The notes beneath the pieces were generated by a model, which did no database searches, had not been told where the DNA came from, and saw only the letters and a list, made by a program, of their open reading frames with translations. This document shows positions 12,490 to 24,530 of a stretch of 64,000 nucleotides of DNA, in pieces (position 1 is the stretch's first letter; every line of letters begins with the position of its first letter). The DNA comes from Mortierella sp. BCC40632 (taxonomy: Eukaryota > Mortierellomycota > Mortierellomycetes > Mortierellales > Mortierellaceae). Both the position numbers and the translations under genes were made by a program. The DNA is taken from contig WAEK01000004.1 of the NCBI GenBank assembly GCA_011634665.1, forward strand, positions 3,102,001 to 3,166,000, read 5' to 3'.

Positions 12490-13019
12490 GATGAATTGCA
12501 CAAATCAATGGGGAGCTTTCCTCTCCTCTTCTTCCTCCTTCTTCTGTTGGCATCTTCCCTTTGACCCTCTCTAGCCCTCTCAGGGGAACGCCAAATATTA
12601 TCGCTCTCCACTTTTTTTTTTTTTTTTTCTCAGTCGGGTACTTTTTTTCTTTAAAGAAACAGGTTCAAGGTACCTCTTGTTTTCCCCCACTTTGTTATCA
12701 GTGCGGAATAATTCACCGGTTGAAACAGTCTTTGGATTGCTCTTGCATTCTCTCTCTCTCTTTCTATCCCCTAGTCTATGAGTATTTCAGTGAAGAATCC
12801 AAATAGCACTGCCTCAAGCCAAATTGAGGAATTTCATGAGAGTCTACAAGGTACACTGGGCCAAAGCATACTTCCAGTTACTATTGTCCAAATGACCTGT
12901 TTTTTATCCGCGCAAGGTATATTCTTCATTGCATTGGGTGAAATAAAAGGGAAAAAAACAACAACAACAACAACAACAAGAGACCCTGTTCGCAATCTAG
13001 GTTATTGTAGATAAGCGTG

Positions 13020-13057
<38 letters not shown>

Positions 13058-14285
13058 ACTACTTGTGGCTCACTTTCTTATATTGGGGCGTGAAAAAGAT
13101 TTCCTCCTCCCCCCTATCCCTTGACAGACCGCTCCGTGGCATAGAACTCCCTTTCTTCTTTTGGAAGCCTGACACTTTCAACTTCCACCGCGGAGGAAAA
13201 TAAAGGAGGTGGAAAAAAAATGAGTGAGTGAGAGGAGAGGAGAGGGGGGAGGAAGAGGAGGAAGTGAAAGAAATGAAATTGGAACTCGAGAAGGCTGTGG
13301 GCTTAGGTGTGAGAGACAAGGAAGAAGGAGAAGGCCTTTTTTTCCCCTCTTCTTCTTCCAAAGACCAAAAAAGGATTGAACACGCGAGTCTCTACGCACA
13401 CACACGCATGCTGAGGAAACCTCCTCCTCCTCCTCCTCCCCTCTCTCTCTCTCCTCCCCTATTTCTTATACCCTCCTCGCGTTTCAAGTGAAAAGGCAGA
13501 TGCATGCGCGGAATTATTTTGATTGGATTGACAAAATGGTCAATAAGAGGAGCGGCGAAGCCATTTTGTCTTTCTCCCTTCGATTCACTCTCCACTATGG
13601 TGGAGTTCTAGTTCTAAAAAAAAAAAAAATTGCTCGGACCTGAGGTCCGAGCCTCGTTTTTTTTTTCTTTTTTTTTTTTCTTTTGCCACTATATTGTTGT
13701 TGAGAAATATGCCTTTGTTATGCGGATCGGAGTATTCCAGAGTTTATTCTTTCTGGTTAGCCCTCGACTATTTTTCTTCACCTTTTTAGCCTCTCGCTGC
13801 CTACCATTTGTCCTTTGGCTCAACTTTGCACTCCTCGGCATGTTTTTTTCCTTTCTTTAGCGGGTTGTACACACACACACACACAAAAAAAAAGGCCCGT
13901 TCGGAGCTGAAGCACTTTTATCATGGTTGTTATTCTTTTTTTTTTTTTTTTTTTTTTCAAAAAGAAGTTGTTTTTTTTATTCATGTATTGTACAGAGGTG
14001 GTAAAGGTACCTGCGATTGCCACCTTGTTTTTGTAGGGTGTAATCTTTTTTTTTTTTTGTAGGGATTGTGGCAGGGGAGTGACTCAAGCAATCGCTTTGC
14101 TTGAGGAAATCTCATCACTGCCAGCCTCTAGACCCAAATAGTTGGGAGCATTGCAATGGTATGAGGGGGAGGGTATGAAAGAAAAGAAGAGGTGCTGCAC
14201 GAAAAAAAATATAGAAAAAAAAAAGAATGACCAGCGTGCGGCATATGAGGAGAGGAGGATCGAAGCAAAAAAAGAGTCGATCAAT
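10219..14285. other. Gene-free spacer between SulP and LPMO-like genes
   Basis: I find no supported gene. The two flanking genes converge on this region. It holds pyrimidine-rich 3' flank sequence, GA/TC arrays at 11088-11113, 12267-12299, 12451-12485 and 13024-13052, T or A runs at 11922-11943, 12603-12628 and 13936-13958, and a strong hairpin at 13632-13652. ORFs of 100-210 codons here are Phe/Leu/Ser-rich translations of the simple repeats. Confidence 0.65.
13632..13665 (+). other. Perfect 9-bp hairpin followed by a T run
   Basis: GCTCGGACC, loop TGA, GGTCCGAGC at 13632-13652, then cctcg and ten T. An A run (13617-13629) lies just before it. It looks like a bacterial intrinsic terminator, but the setting is fungal. 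It may be a chance structure, a Pol III-type end or the stem of a small RNA. Confidence 0.4.
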
Positions 14286-15014
14286 TTAGGCCTTGACGTT
14301 GATGTCAGCGCACGAGGTGTAGAACTCGTTGGAGTTGAGCAACCAGCGCCACTGCATGACATAGAAACCGGTCTTCAAGTTCTTGGGGAGCTTGAAGCAG
14401 CCACCGCAGGGCCAGACGTCAGTGTTGCTGCCCTTGTCAGTGCAGTTCTTGTAGTTGAGGTTGGCAATGATGTTGCTAAGGAACTGCTTCTGAGTGGGAT
14501 CCTTGGTAGGGTTGACACCGGAGAGAGCAATGGTGACAGGGCGGTTCTTCTCATTGGGAACTGCGTGGTTCTTGGCGGGCCAGCGGATGCAGAGCTCACC
14601 ACCAGCCTTGGTGATGGTCATGGGGCCAGTCTTGCGACCGCGCTTGTCGCGACCATTGTAGGCAGAGGTGACAGGCTTACCCATGGTCTCATCAGCACCA
14701 GGCTCCTCACCCTGCTTACCGTTGGAGCAAGCAAGGGCATTGTTGGGAGAGGGGTCCTCGTGCGATTGCTGGTAGTGGCGGTTTGGGTCGTCAGAGTCAA
14801 GTCCGGCAAAGGACTTGCCAAGAGGGAAGCGGCGAGCATATCCGAAGCACTCGCCGTTCTTGTCGTTCCAAGAGGGGTTCTTGGGGTTCTTGAAGCGCCA
14901 GTCGATGCAAGAGGCCCACGAGTGGGACTCGACTTCCTGGGGAGCGAGGAGAACAAGGAGGAACGAGGCGGCGATGAGGGCGAAGGAAGCCTTGGAAAGA
15001 GTAGAGAAGAACAT
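14286..15014 (-). CDS. Secreted LPMO-like protein with N-terminal histidine after signal peptide
   Basis: Single-exon frame of 242 residues. Residues 1-30 form a signal peptide (hydrophobic FALIAASFLLVLLA, then PQEVES). Cleavage there would leave His31 as residue 1 of the mature protein (HSWASCIDW). A free N-terminal His is the copper 'histidine brace' hallmark of lytic polysaccharide monooxygenases. A second His is available in NRHYQQSHEDP, and an aromatic residue lies in the C-terminal FYVMQWRW..NSNEFYTSCADI strand, which resembles the end of AA9/AA11-like beta sandwiches. At least eight Cys suggest disulphides. The size fits a catalytic domain without a carbohydrate-binding module. I cannot assign a CAZy family or substrate. 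A copper-binding non-enzymatic relative (X325/Bim1-like) is the main alternative. Confidence 0.8.
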   Translation of the reverse strand: MFFSTLSKASFALIAASFLLVLLAPQEVESHSWASCIDWRFKNPKNPSWNDKNGECFGYARRFPLGKSFAGLDSDDPNRHYQQSHEDPSPNNALACSNGKQGEEPGADETMGKPVTSAYNGRDKRGRKTGPMTITKAGGELCIRWPAKNHAVPNEKNRPVTIALSGVNPTKDPTQKQFLSNIIANLNYKNCTDKGSNTDVWPCGGCFKLPKNLKTGFYVMQWRWLLNSNEFYTSCADINVKA

Positions 15015-15201
15015 GTTGAAGAGATGGTTCTGAGTAGATCGAGAGGGGAGTTGTTTGTGTGAGTGTGAATGAATGAGTGAGTGAGTAGGGTTGGATGCGA
15101 GGTTCGCTGTTGCCTTTGGCTGTTGCTTTTGGCTACTGTTGCTGCTGAGGGAAGAGAAGGCTGGAGAGGATGAGGATCGAATAGGGTGGGAGGAAAGGAG
15201 G

Positions 15202-15209
15202 TATTTATA
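15202..15209 (-). promoter_or_regulatory. TATA box of the LPMO-like gene
   Basis: Read on the minus strand it is TATAAATA, about 190 bases upstream of the ATG at 15014, with a Ts/Cs-rich leader between them. Confidence 0.55.
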
Positions 15210-15718
15210 CGAAGAAGGCTGTCAGGAACAGGTTCGAAACGTAGCGGATAATGGGTCTGTGATTACATGCAATTTCCCGATTAAAGTTAATGAGCGAGTG
15301 TGTTGCGTTGCTGTTGTTGAATAGCGGCTTACCTCAACGACCTCAGTCCGTCCTCCATTCAGTCGGGCAGTATTCTTAATGAACAAGAACCTTTTCTTTC
15401 CCCTTTTTACACAAACGGCTATACATTCGATACTCTAAAATTTCGCCTGGGGCAGAACTTAGTTCTCGCTGCGGCACCTGACCGCTGCTTTTGCCGCTGC
15501 ACCTGTCGTCGCTCATTTTTCTCTCTCTCTCTGGCCCGGCCTGGACTGTATTGAACGGACTAGGCTTGAACGCCAGCTCATGCTCCACAGCCTTCGTTGC
15601 TGCTGCTCTCTCCTATTCTTGATAGACCACTCTCTATCTCTTTCTCTTTCTATTATCCCGCTCTTTTACTCAATGTGGTGGAAAAGAGAGGGAGACAGAC
15701 AGGCAGACAGAGAGAGAG

Positions 15719-15769
<51 letters not shown>

Positions 15770-17689
15770 AAAGGCCAAAGTTCTGGGGGACCATGTCCTA
15801 TCTCCTAAAGAGGTCCCAGTGACCCAAGCCATGAATTCTACTTAGTCCGCTGCCTAGCTCGCAGGACCCTGTCAAAGGAAGCCTCTCTTTTACCCTCCTC
15901 TACCTCTCACTCATCCACAAAATACGCTCGCCGCGCCTTGAATGAACAGACAAGGTCGGCAATTTCATTTTTCAACCAATCATCGACCCTTGGAGATATG
16001 AGACCTCTTTCATTCTCTCTCTCGTTCACCCCTGTGCCTGTGCTTGTTTTTTCAACCTTCAGCTGGGTTAGCCAGTCCACATGCCCTCACTCACATCGAA
16101 AGCGAAATGGGAATATCCAACCAATCCCAGCGGTCTCTCTTCAGGCACCACCTCCCATCAACGAACGGGCTAACTCGACACTGCCATCGCGCACTCACCA
16201 TTGGCCTTCTTTTTTGCTTCAGCTTGTCCCGGGAACCGTTTTTTTTTTCTTTTCTTTTCTTTCTTTGTCTATGTTTCTTTGCCCCCCCCCCCCAGCTACC
16301 AATGCGGTATAGCTCTTTGTTCGGGGTGAGGACGGGGAGATGGAGTCACATCTCACCCCTTCTTCCCTTCAGTCCCCACGTTTAGCTCTGTCGAACGGGA
16401 AGATGGGAAGAAAGGAGGTTTGGGTGTGTTAATGTGTGTATGTGGGTGCAGGGTGGTAAGAGGGGGAAAGGAGAGGGGAACCCTTCACTGCCCGTTGTCA
16501 GAGCACTAGGTTTACCCTTTCTTCTATGTGGTTGACATGCATGTGGCCGGTAGCCATTAGGATAACGTGGGTGTGGAGGATAAGAAGAGGAGCTATTGGG
16601 TGTATTGGAACATGGTAAAAAGACAATTGCCTCTCATGGACCTTGTCTACGGACAGGGTGGGTTGTGTTAGTAGAAGAGAGAAAGAGAAAGCTCATCTAT
16701 GCGCATTGGTGGAGCTGTATTCATCACCACTTTGCCCCTGCTCTTTCTCTCTTCTACTAGCGGGGTGATTCTGCAGCTAGGGCTGCAATCATGCAGGACA
16801 AAAGAATAACAGCGATCCACCACCTCCTCTCATGCTCTCACACACACGCACTCTCTCTCTCTCTCGTTGGCTGCTCATACTGTACACATGTTCGCCGGTT
16901 ACTAGAAAATGTCCCGAGAAAAAAAAAATAGGCGGTGACTTTTTCAATTAATGTCGACATATTTCCAAGGAAAAAAAAGGCCCTAGGGCCGTAGGGCAGT
17001 GTTCACTTTTGGAAGATGGTGGCAAACAGATCACTCATGTCGTTTGGGGGGTTTTTTTTGAGTGGGATATGCATCTAATTGTCTAGAAAAAAAAAGGGGG
17101 TGTGCTCTCAAGTTGCAAGAACGCATTGTTCAGCTCTAAGGCTGTACGTTCGAAATGCTCACGGCTCTTTGACTACTGTTTTCAGCCAGAACAGGTCCAT
17201 GTGCACAGTTTTTTTTGCTGCTTCTCAGCCCCATCCCTTCGAGAGCACACTTCGCGTCGGTCAAGAAAACGAGTGTGAAGGGTCACAATTCGCGTATTTC
17301 CTGTGCTAGCTCAGCAAAAAATACCAAAATGGTATTCTGCTTCTAGGCTCTGGGGGAAAACTTGCTCCACCTCTTCAGCGACGTTCTCTATGAGGGCCTC
17401 TCTTCCTCGTTCTTGTCTCCGCCTTCCCTGCCTCTATTTCAAGACCTCGCTCATTGCACATGAACGAGCGAGCAGTGATTTCTCCCTGCATCATCAATGG
17501 GGAGGACCCTGCTGCTGGTTGCTGGTCTAAACCTGTTACATGGATCAAACCTACGTCTTTCACCTCTCCCCTTCTCCCTCAATCTTCCCAGGGCGGAGAA
17601 GTGCGAGAACGAAGAGTCGAGAGATGCAATAAAGGAGGATTAGCTATCCGCGCACAGCCTTGAATGCGCTATTTAGCTGAGGGGAAAAA

Positions 17690-17741
<52 letters not shown>

Positions 17742-20700
17742 TAAGGGAAGCCAATAAAGATAGTAACAGAAGGGGGTGCGGGAAATGAGGACAATGACAC
17801 TATTTTCTGCAGGAACCCGAAAACGTAACAAAGAGAAAGACAGAAAGAGGGGGGCAGAAAGGAAAGGGTAGAACAGGTCTGGCTGAGTAGAATGCTCAGT
17901 AGAAAGACCACAACGAACCGCTTTCCGTCTCATCTCATTGTTTTGAACGCGTCGTGGTTCACCATTCGGGTAAAGTGACCTTCCACCCTCTCTCTCTCTC
18001 TCTCTCTCTCTCTCCAAAGTTTAGGACCACTTTGAGTTTCTCCTTTCCTTGCCCTCTCAGGCCCAGTCCTTCAAGACGATCCTCTATGGTGAGCGAGACT
18101 AGAGTTTATTATGCTGACTGCTTGACCAGATACCCAATAAATGGACATCGAGGTCCGACAGCAAGGAATGGTTTTGCCATTGAGAGATTTTAGTAGCGTT
18201 CTTGGCAATGCTAACAAGCCAACCTTCTAGCAAAGCCAAAGGCCATAGCACCAAAAAAAAATAAGAGAGGAGAAAATAAAGACCATTGCCTATTGTACTC
18301 TTGTCCGTAAAGAGGTGTCTGTGCAGGGGCTACCAATTTTTTTTTTTTTTTTTCATTTCCGGAAGAACTGCTCTAGATTCGCGCCTTGAGGCTGGGAAAG
18401 AGGTGGGGGAAGAGAGAGAGAAGGAGAGCGCCTTTTCAGTAGACCACAATACAGAGTATCCTAGGCAAAAAAAAATGCCCCTTTTGGTACCATAAGGTTA
18501 AATGGGACTAATAAATTGTGGCAACCTTATAATGCCTCATACCGCAATGGCACACATACAGAGATGTACATCTCTAACTGCCCAGGAGGTATCAGGAAAA
18601 AAAAACAAACAAAACAATAATGTGCGTCCTTGTTAAATGGTCCAGGAACATGGAGTGGCACAATAATAAGGAAAAAGAAAATGTTGTGCAACAAAACCCT
18701 GCCCAGGTCCTTTATTTTCCTTTCGCAAAAGATGGCCCTCTCCCACATGCGTAAAAGCAAAAAAGAAAAAAAACAATACGTTTGTGGACCTCCATTCCAG
18801 CGTGGAATTGAGGGATGCAGTATGCAAGTCAATTCCTTGTACAATGGTTCAGTGACACTCATACATCGCACGCTCAAGACTGATAGGCGCACCTTTTTTC
18901 TTCCTTCATGTTGAGGTATGCATGGGTTGACCCAAAGTCTGATTGAAGGAATGGAAGAATGGGTGCGCCAGAACAGGGTATACGGGCGGGGGTAGGGGTA
19001 GACAGGAGGACAAAAGGAAGAATGGCGGGTGGGTGGCGGAGGAAAGGCAAAGAGGCTGAAGTGGATTGATCGGGGTGATAGGATAGATTAGCCTTGTTGT
19101 CTGTCCGTCTGTCTGTCTGTCTGTCTCTCTCATATTCCAATTCAGGTACGGCCCGATCCCTATTCTAGGCACAGCTTTGGATTGGTTCGTTTTCCGCAAA
19201 ACGACAAACTTTATTTTACGCCCCCATGAAAGACCAGAGGGAGAGGTATGGGTTCTTTCCCTCTCTCGGGCCTCTCTCTCGGCTTGTAACCATCTCAGAG
19301 GTCTTCAAAGTCATAATTCAGCCAAGACAAAGGTGCATATCTCTCTGTCTCCAGCCAAGATAGAGGGCCAAGTGGACACAGTGCATTCGTTCCTATCTCG
19401 CCTATGCAGGTACGGCGGTTGTATACAATTGCCAGTGCTTCGTGAGACCGAAGCGCGCCATCTCATCTGAGTATGTGAGGCGAGGGCGCCCTTAGTGCTG
19501 GCTGTTGTTTGGTCAATTCCAACGAGATTAATTTCATTTCGGCATTCAAGAACCACGCCCATCCCACACAGCATCCCTCGTTTCAGGATCCCGATCATCT
19601 TCCTCGTGGTCTAGGATACACAAAATCGACGCCTAGAAAGAAGGAAAGAGGTGGAAAAGAAAGAAAAGAAGAATGCGAAAACTGTAAAGGGGGAAACATA
19701 GCCTGCTTTACCGCGTCTCAAGACTGTTTGCAAGTAAATCTCTCTCTCTCTCTCTCTCTCTCTCACCCTATCCTACTCCCTAAACACCTCACCCTAAAGT
19801 TCTAGGAAACAAACAGAGAGAACTATGGGCTGGGGCGACTCTCTGCAACTTGGAGGGGGGACGGCCCTCAATATTCTCGACTGTAGCACAGGCAGCATGG
19901 GTGCTGCATACCGCCTTGTATTCGCCGAATGTCTCTCTCCACCACTCTTCCCAACAGAGCTCATAGAGAATGTGGAATAGGGCTAGGGGATAGGGGAGAG
20001 AGAGAAGGGGGAGGGAGTTGCAATACGTAGCAGATAAACACAAATGGAGCCTTTTGCCCCGACCCCTGGTCATCTGAGTATCAATCGCTTTGCCACATGA
20101 GCATAGGCCCCTCCCCCCTCCTTCCCAGCCTCTCCAAGTCTGTAGCTCTTGGTGCCCATGCGTCACCTTCCTTTGTGGTGAGCACTTTCTCACTCTCTCC
20201 TATCACTGACCTCTCCAACTCCTCGGATGTTCAGTCCAACGTTGAAGTTATTGCTCTCAGCTCAGTTTTGGTTTCCTCCGCCCTCTTTGTTAGCTGGCTC
20301 TCTTTTTTTTTTTTTTTTTTTTTTGCATGGTCCCTGCGCTGCGCTAGGCTGGGCTCCTTGATTCTCTACTGACCGTTTGATGTGCTAGGTCGTCTACAGC
20401 ACGTATCCAGGTCAGTTGATCCTATGCCCAGATCGGGCTCCCTTCTCTGTTCGTCATATTTGACTGCTTAGCCAAATGATTGCCTTTCTCGTGATAATAT
20501 CTTCTTTTTCCTATTATTCGTTTGCCGCCATTTAACCAGCACACACATAGCCCAAACTTGTTGACTCTTCTCCCATGGTTACATCTCGTCTTTTTTATTT
20601 TGTGAAAATAAAGGAGGCACATGGTAAAGAAAGGAGAGAGGGGAAGAGAGGAAGGGGGGTTGATTTCGCCTGACATTCAACATTAAAGTGCAATTTATCA

Positions 20701-21407
20701 TAATTGCAATTAGTCGTCTCTCCCCTTGCCCTTTTCTTTTCCACCCCTAGCGGAAAGCTTATTGAGATAGATGTGACAAGACATGACGAGAGAAAGAACG
20801 TGGTGGGTTGGTTTGAAAGAAAGGAGAGGGAGATGGTGGGAGAAAAGTCGATCGAAATAAGCTTTTTGTGACACCCCCTCTTGCATGCAGAATGGTGGAA
20901 GATGAGGTAGTGAAAGAGATATCTCCTACCAGCCTTCGGAATGTCCACCACCTCAAGCCTTATTTTTTTTTTTTTGTTGTTGTTGTTTGTTTACTCGTTG
21001 CTTGTGCGTGGTCCAACCCTGTCCAAATAACAACAACAGTAGCAAGCAGCAGCAACAGTAACAACAACAATTGAGATCTGCAGGTTTCTTCAAAGAAATC
21101 CAGGCCAATAATTTCTTTTTTACGCCCAGCAGAGCCAACTATCATGTCCGTCGGCGGTATAAAAAAAAAATAAGGGAAACCTACAACTGCACAGTTCGTA
21201 GTCGACACAGGATGTGAACTACATACATCCATAGGTCATGAATGTGGAATCAAAACTCACAAAAACGCCCACGCGCTCACAAGACAGGAGGAGGACAAAT
21301 TTTCTCCAACAGAGCATCGGTGGATTATGACTGTTGTGCGTCGTCTACTGAGAGGCAAAAAAAGCAAAAAAAAAAAAGGTCGAAGCAGAGGAGTGTGGGG
21401 GGAGAGT

Positions 21408-21443
<36 letters not shown>

Positions 21444-21559
21444 GAAGCTACCTTTAGGTTTTTGTGTCCTCTCTTGTCTAGTCTACTTTTTTTCTTTCTT
21501 TCTTTCCCGTTGGACCTGTAGATTCCTCCTTTCCTATCAGTGCCTTTTTGGTTTGGTTC
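15210..21559. other. Gene-poor 6.3-kb region rich in microsatellites
   Basis: I could support no gene on either strand. Notable tracts are an A run at 15719-15747 joined to GA at 15748-15768, GA at 17692-17735, TC at 17988-18013, TC at 19740-19764, T at 20306-20324 and GA at 21415-21437, plus a 12-base palindrome GGCCCTAGGGCC at 16979-16990. Stretches such as 16000-17300 and 18500-19700 have ordinary composition but no frame longer than about 125 codons with protein-like content. An RNA gene or a very diverged spliced gene could be missed by eye. Confidence 0.55.
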
Positions 21560-24167
21560 TCAAAAATCAAGATCCTTTGGATCTAGTTCAAGTGTCTCGA
21601 AACGCGTAAATGTAGACGTGTCATTGGTTCCAGCACTGCTATCGCGTTTCGGGTCTTGTTGAGTTTGTTCCCGGGACTCTACTCGCTCCTGCCCCTGTCC
21701 TCCTTCTCCCTGTGCCTCTCCCTGTGCCTCTCCCTCTCCCTCTCCCTTTCCCTCAGTGAGTGGATCGGTTACAGAGGTGCCCAGGTTTGGTTGCGACAAA
21801 GAGGACAAAGGCGTGTCTCTATCCTTGGCGTCGTTCTCTGATGTCGCTGGATCGAGAACCCGCTCCAACGTCACTTCTCCAAAAATCTCAGAATAACTAA
21901 TCTGAGTAAAGCCAAGCTGGGTCAGAAACAATTGGATCGAGCCTTGATTCTCCGTCGAGATTTTCGACGTGATCCGTGTCGTCTTGAGTGACCGATGGGC
22001 TAGTTTCGGTGAACGATAGAAACAAGAGGCAAGGGGAGAGGGGAAGATAAAAAAAAAAAAGAAAAGCTCTCAGTACTTTTGAACGAACGATTGTGTTGTG
22101 GGCGTAAGCAAACCGTCTGGGTGGGCAAAAAGAAAGAGATAGCAGAGAAAATAAATTCGCGTCTTCTCTACAGTCAGACATTTCGGACCGTCATCAGGAG
22201 ACAAATGTCGAGTCGCCGCCTTCTTTCAAGCCCGAGGCAAGAGACGGACCAAAGAACGAAAGGGGGAAGGAAAAAAAAGTAGAAAAGAACCCAGCTACTG
22301 ACTGACAAATCGAACGAGTAACCAAAGGGGATTGCCATGAGGTAACCAGATGTAACCCTCATTGACGGGCGGGGATTATTGGATACTTTTGAAGAAATAA
22401 AATGCCGAGATCCGAGAACTCATCCATCCTTGGAAAAAAAAAAAAAAAAAAAAAAAAAAGAGTGATCGAGAGACAGAGAGCCAGACTGAAAGGGAGGATA
22501 GTAAAGAGAAAAAAAAAACAAGAATAGTGAGCAAGCCAAGGGAGGTTTTACTCTCCGATTCAACTATTGACTCTCTTTCACACACTCTTTCTGCCCCCTA
22601 CCCAAGAACAACGGATCTGCTCTTCAACCAAATAAAGAGACTTCTGGTCCTCCGAGCCCCCAAAGCCAAGAGCAAAGAGTGGTGTGTAGAACAGTAAAAA
22701 AAAAAAGACGCACACGGTAAAATCTCGGCTATTCAATTCGCACCAATCGAGACCTATTCTTTCAACCTTCTTACTCCTCTCCTTCTACATCATAACCTTG
22801 TAGAGTGATATTATGTTTGCTTACCATAAGTCATCATCATCCTAAGAGCTTCTAGACCCATGCCTTTTCTCCTATAACTAGGCTCTATGACACACACGAG
22901 TCGGAAATGAGGGTCAGTCATGGGGGGCGACTGTCAGGCAAACCAGCGCACTCTTTTTTTTTTTTTTTTTTTTTTTTTGGTTGCACCAATAGTGCAAGGA
23001 GACAGATAGAGTGAGAGAGCAGGACTAGAGAAAAGAAAAGAAAACGAGGCGATGACCAATGGTGAGGCATTACCAGCAATCATGATTTCAATCTCGGCAG
23101 AGTGAGGGTCGTCATGGTCGTTGTAAAACAGGTTGACATCGCCTACCATCTCTAGGAGACGCGTCCATCCGATGAATAATAGTAGTGGTAGTAGTTTTTT
23201 TTGTCGAGAAGAGTAAGAAGCAAACGGTTTAGATCCAAGTTCTCATGCTTTTTTTTTCTTATAGATGCACATATTTTCCTTCTAGTGTTCCTTTCTTTAC
23301 TCTGTTGAAGCGCGTTTCCAGACGTGATGACCTGCTCTGGCGATTCCTTTGCCAAAATGATGAACGTGCATTCTATTGAGGGTCATTGTTGACCATGATT
23401 CACCATCAAGAGAAAAAGGAGAGAACGCATTCTGAAGTTAGCACTTGTGCAAGACTTTCATTCTCTCTTTGCTTTACCTCAGACATAGTTTTGGAATGGT
23501 GGTCCTGCTGGCGGGGGAAAAAAAGATCCTATCCTACTGTTCTCATCTTCGCGCCATGACTGTTGCATATCGTACTCTTCCAGAAGCGTCAAGGGTTCTG
23601 AGGCCGTCATTTCTTTCAAAAATAAGTCGTTCCCGTCGTTCAAGAAAAGTCAATGACAATCGTTTCGTTTCCAGTCCAGTGGGGAAAAAAAAAAAGAAGT
23701 CAGAAAGCATTCGAGGCACTATGATTAGGAAAAAAGGTTTTTCTTTTTCTTATTCTTTAATCTCACGAGTATCTGACCGGTATAGAGCAGATCTCTTTTG
23801 CAAAGGAGAGAAGAATAACAAATAAAGAATCATTGGTTACCCAACAGCTCTGGCGACTGCATCCATTTGTTGTAGTGTTCTACGTGGCTCTTAAGATAAG
23901 GCACCAGAACACACTTTTCTCCAACCTAAGAAAGAAAGAGGGCGAAAAAAAAAAAAGGAAGGGAGCGAGAGAACCGTTAGCAGTAGTCCACGAGTGGTTC
24001 TTTCCATCCAAGACCTGCATGCCCTGACGGGTCAATGGAGTTCTTTCAACACCCTCCCTTTCCTCCTGCCATTTTCCTGGTTCATGCTTCTGTGTCATTC
24101 TCAGAGGGTCGGATGAGAGTTTCGTTGCTTTTTGCATTACCAAAGCTATCCGTTCGTTCGCGCGCAT
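21560..24167 (-). CDS. NAT9-like GNAT N-acetyltransferase, seven exons
   Basis: Minus-strand exons: 24167-24141, 23925-23841, 23612-23538, 23372-23301, 23151-23074, 22884-22825, 21999-21560. All junctions have GT and AG and consistent phase, giving 278 residues. Diagnostic NAT9 segments appear in order: MRANERIAL+VGEKCVLVPY, HVEHYNKWMQSPELL, EMTASEPLTLLEEY, QSWREDENKCTFIIL, MVGDVNLFYND, AEIEIMIAEPSYRRKGMG (the acetyl-CoA loop, with the R/Q-x-x-G-x-G/A type motif), TENQGSIQLFLTQLGF, and YSEIFGEVTLERVL. NAT9 proteins are GNAT-fold enzymes whose animal members act on microtubule stability; the fungal role is not established. After VTLERVL there is an extra tail of about 98 residues, including a Gly-Glu/Gln repeat (EGEGEAQGEAQGEGG). 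The last intron (22000-22824) is long, about 825 bases. The gene diverges from the Myb-repeat gene across 363 bases. Confidence 0.88.
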
Positions 24168-24530
24168 GGTTTCTTGGTCTTCTCCACTAGGTCAAGTCGA
24201 CTGATGCACGAGTTTTGTTGTCGTTGACCTCGTTTTTACCCAAAGAGACAGGCGTGTGTGACTGCCAAAAGAAGGGGTCTATGTTTTTGCTTTACCTGAT
24301 CGGCCGTTCCTCTCTTGAGTTTCTCGAAAGGAAGGAACATTCTCTAGCTCGGCATCCATTGCACTCATTCTTAATTGTGCTTCCCGAAGGCAGAGACGGC
24401 AGAAGCCAGTTCTTTTTTCTTCCCCCCTCCTTGGAGTCTTTTTTGGCAATTTTAAATTTAGAGCCATACTACTACTCCACTCCTCCCTCTTTATTTTTTT
24501 TTTTTACATTATCAAAAGAAGAAAAAGAGC
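24168..24530. promoter_or_regulatory. Shared upstream region of NAT9-like and multi-Myb genes
   Basis: 363 bases between divergent start codons at 24167 (-) and 24531 (+). It holds a T run at about 24493-24504 and A/G-rich sequence just before the plus-strand ATG. No clear TATA element is visible. Confidence 0.5.

Noticed and set aside
10904..12564. Frames of 110-209 codons on both strands
   Set aside because: Driven by GA/CT arrays and T runs; no domain and no splice-consistent continuation.
14142..15062. 306-codon plus-strand frame
   Set aside because: Antisense to the LPMO-like gene, and its Val/Gly/Leu-rich product mirrors the codon bias of the real gene.
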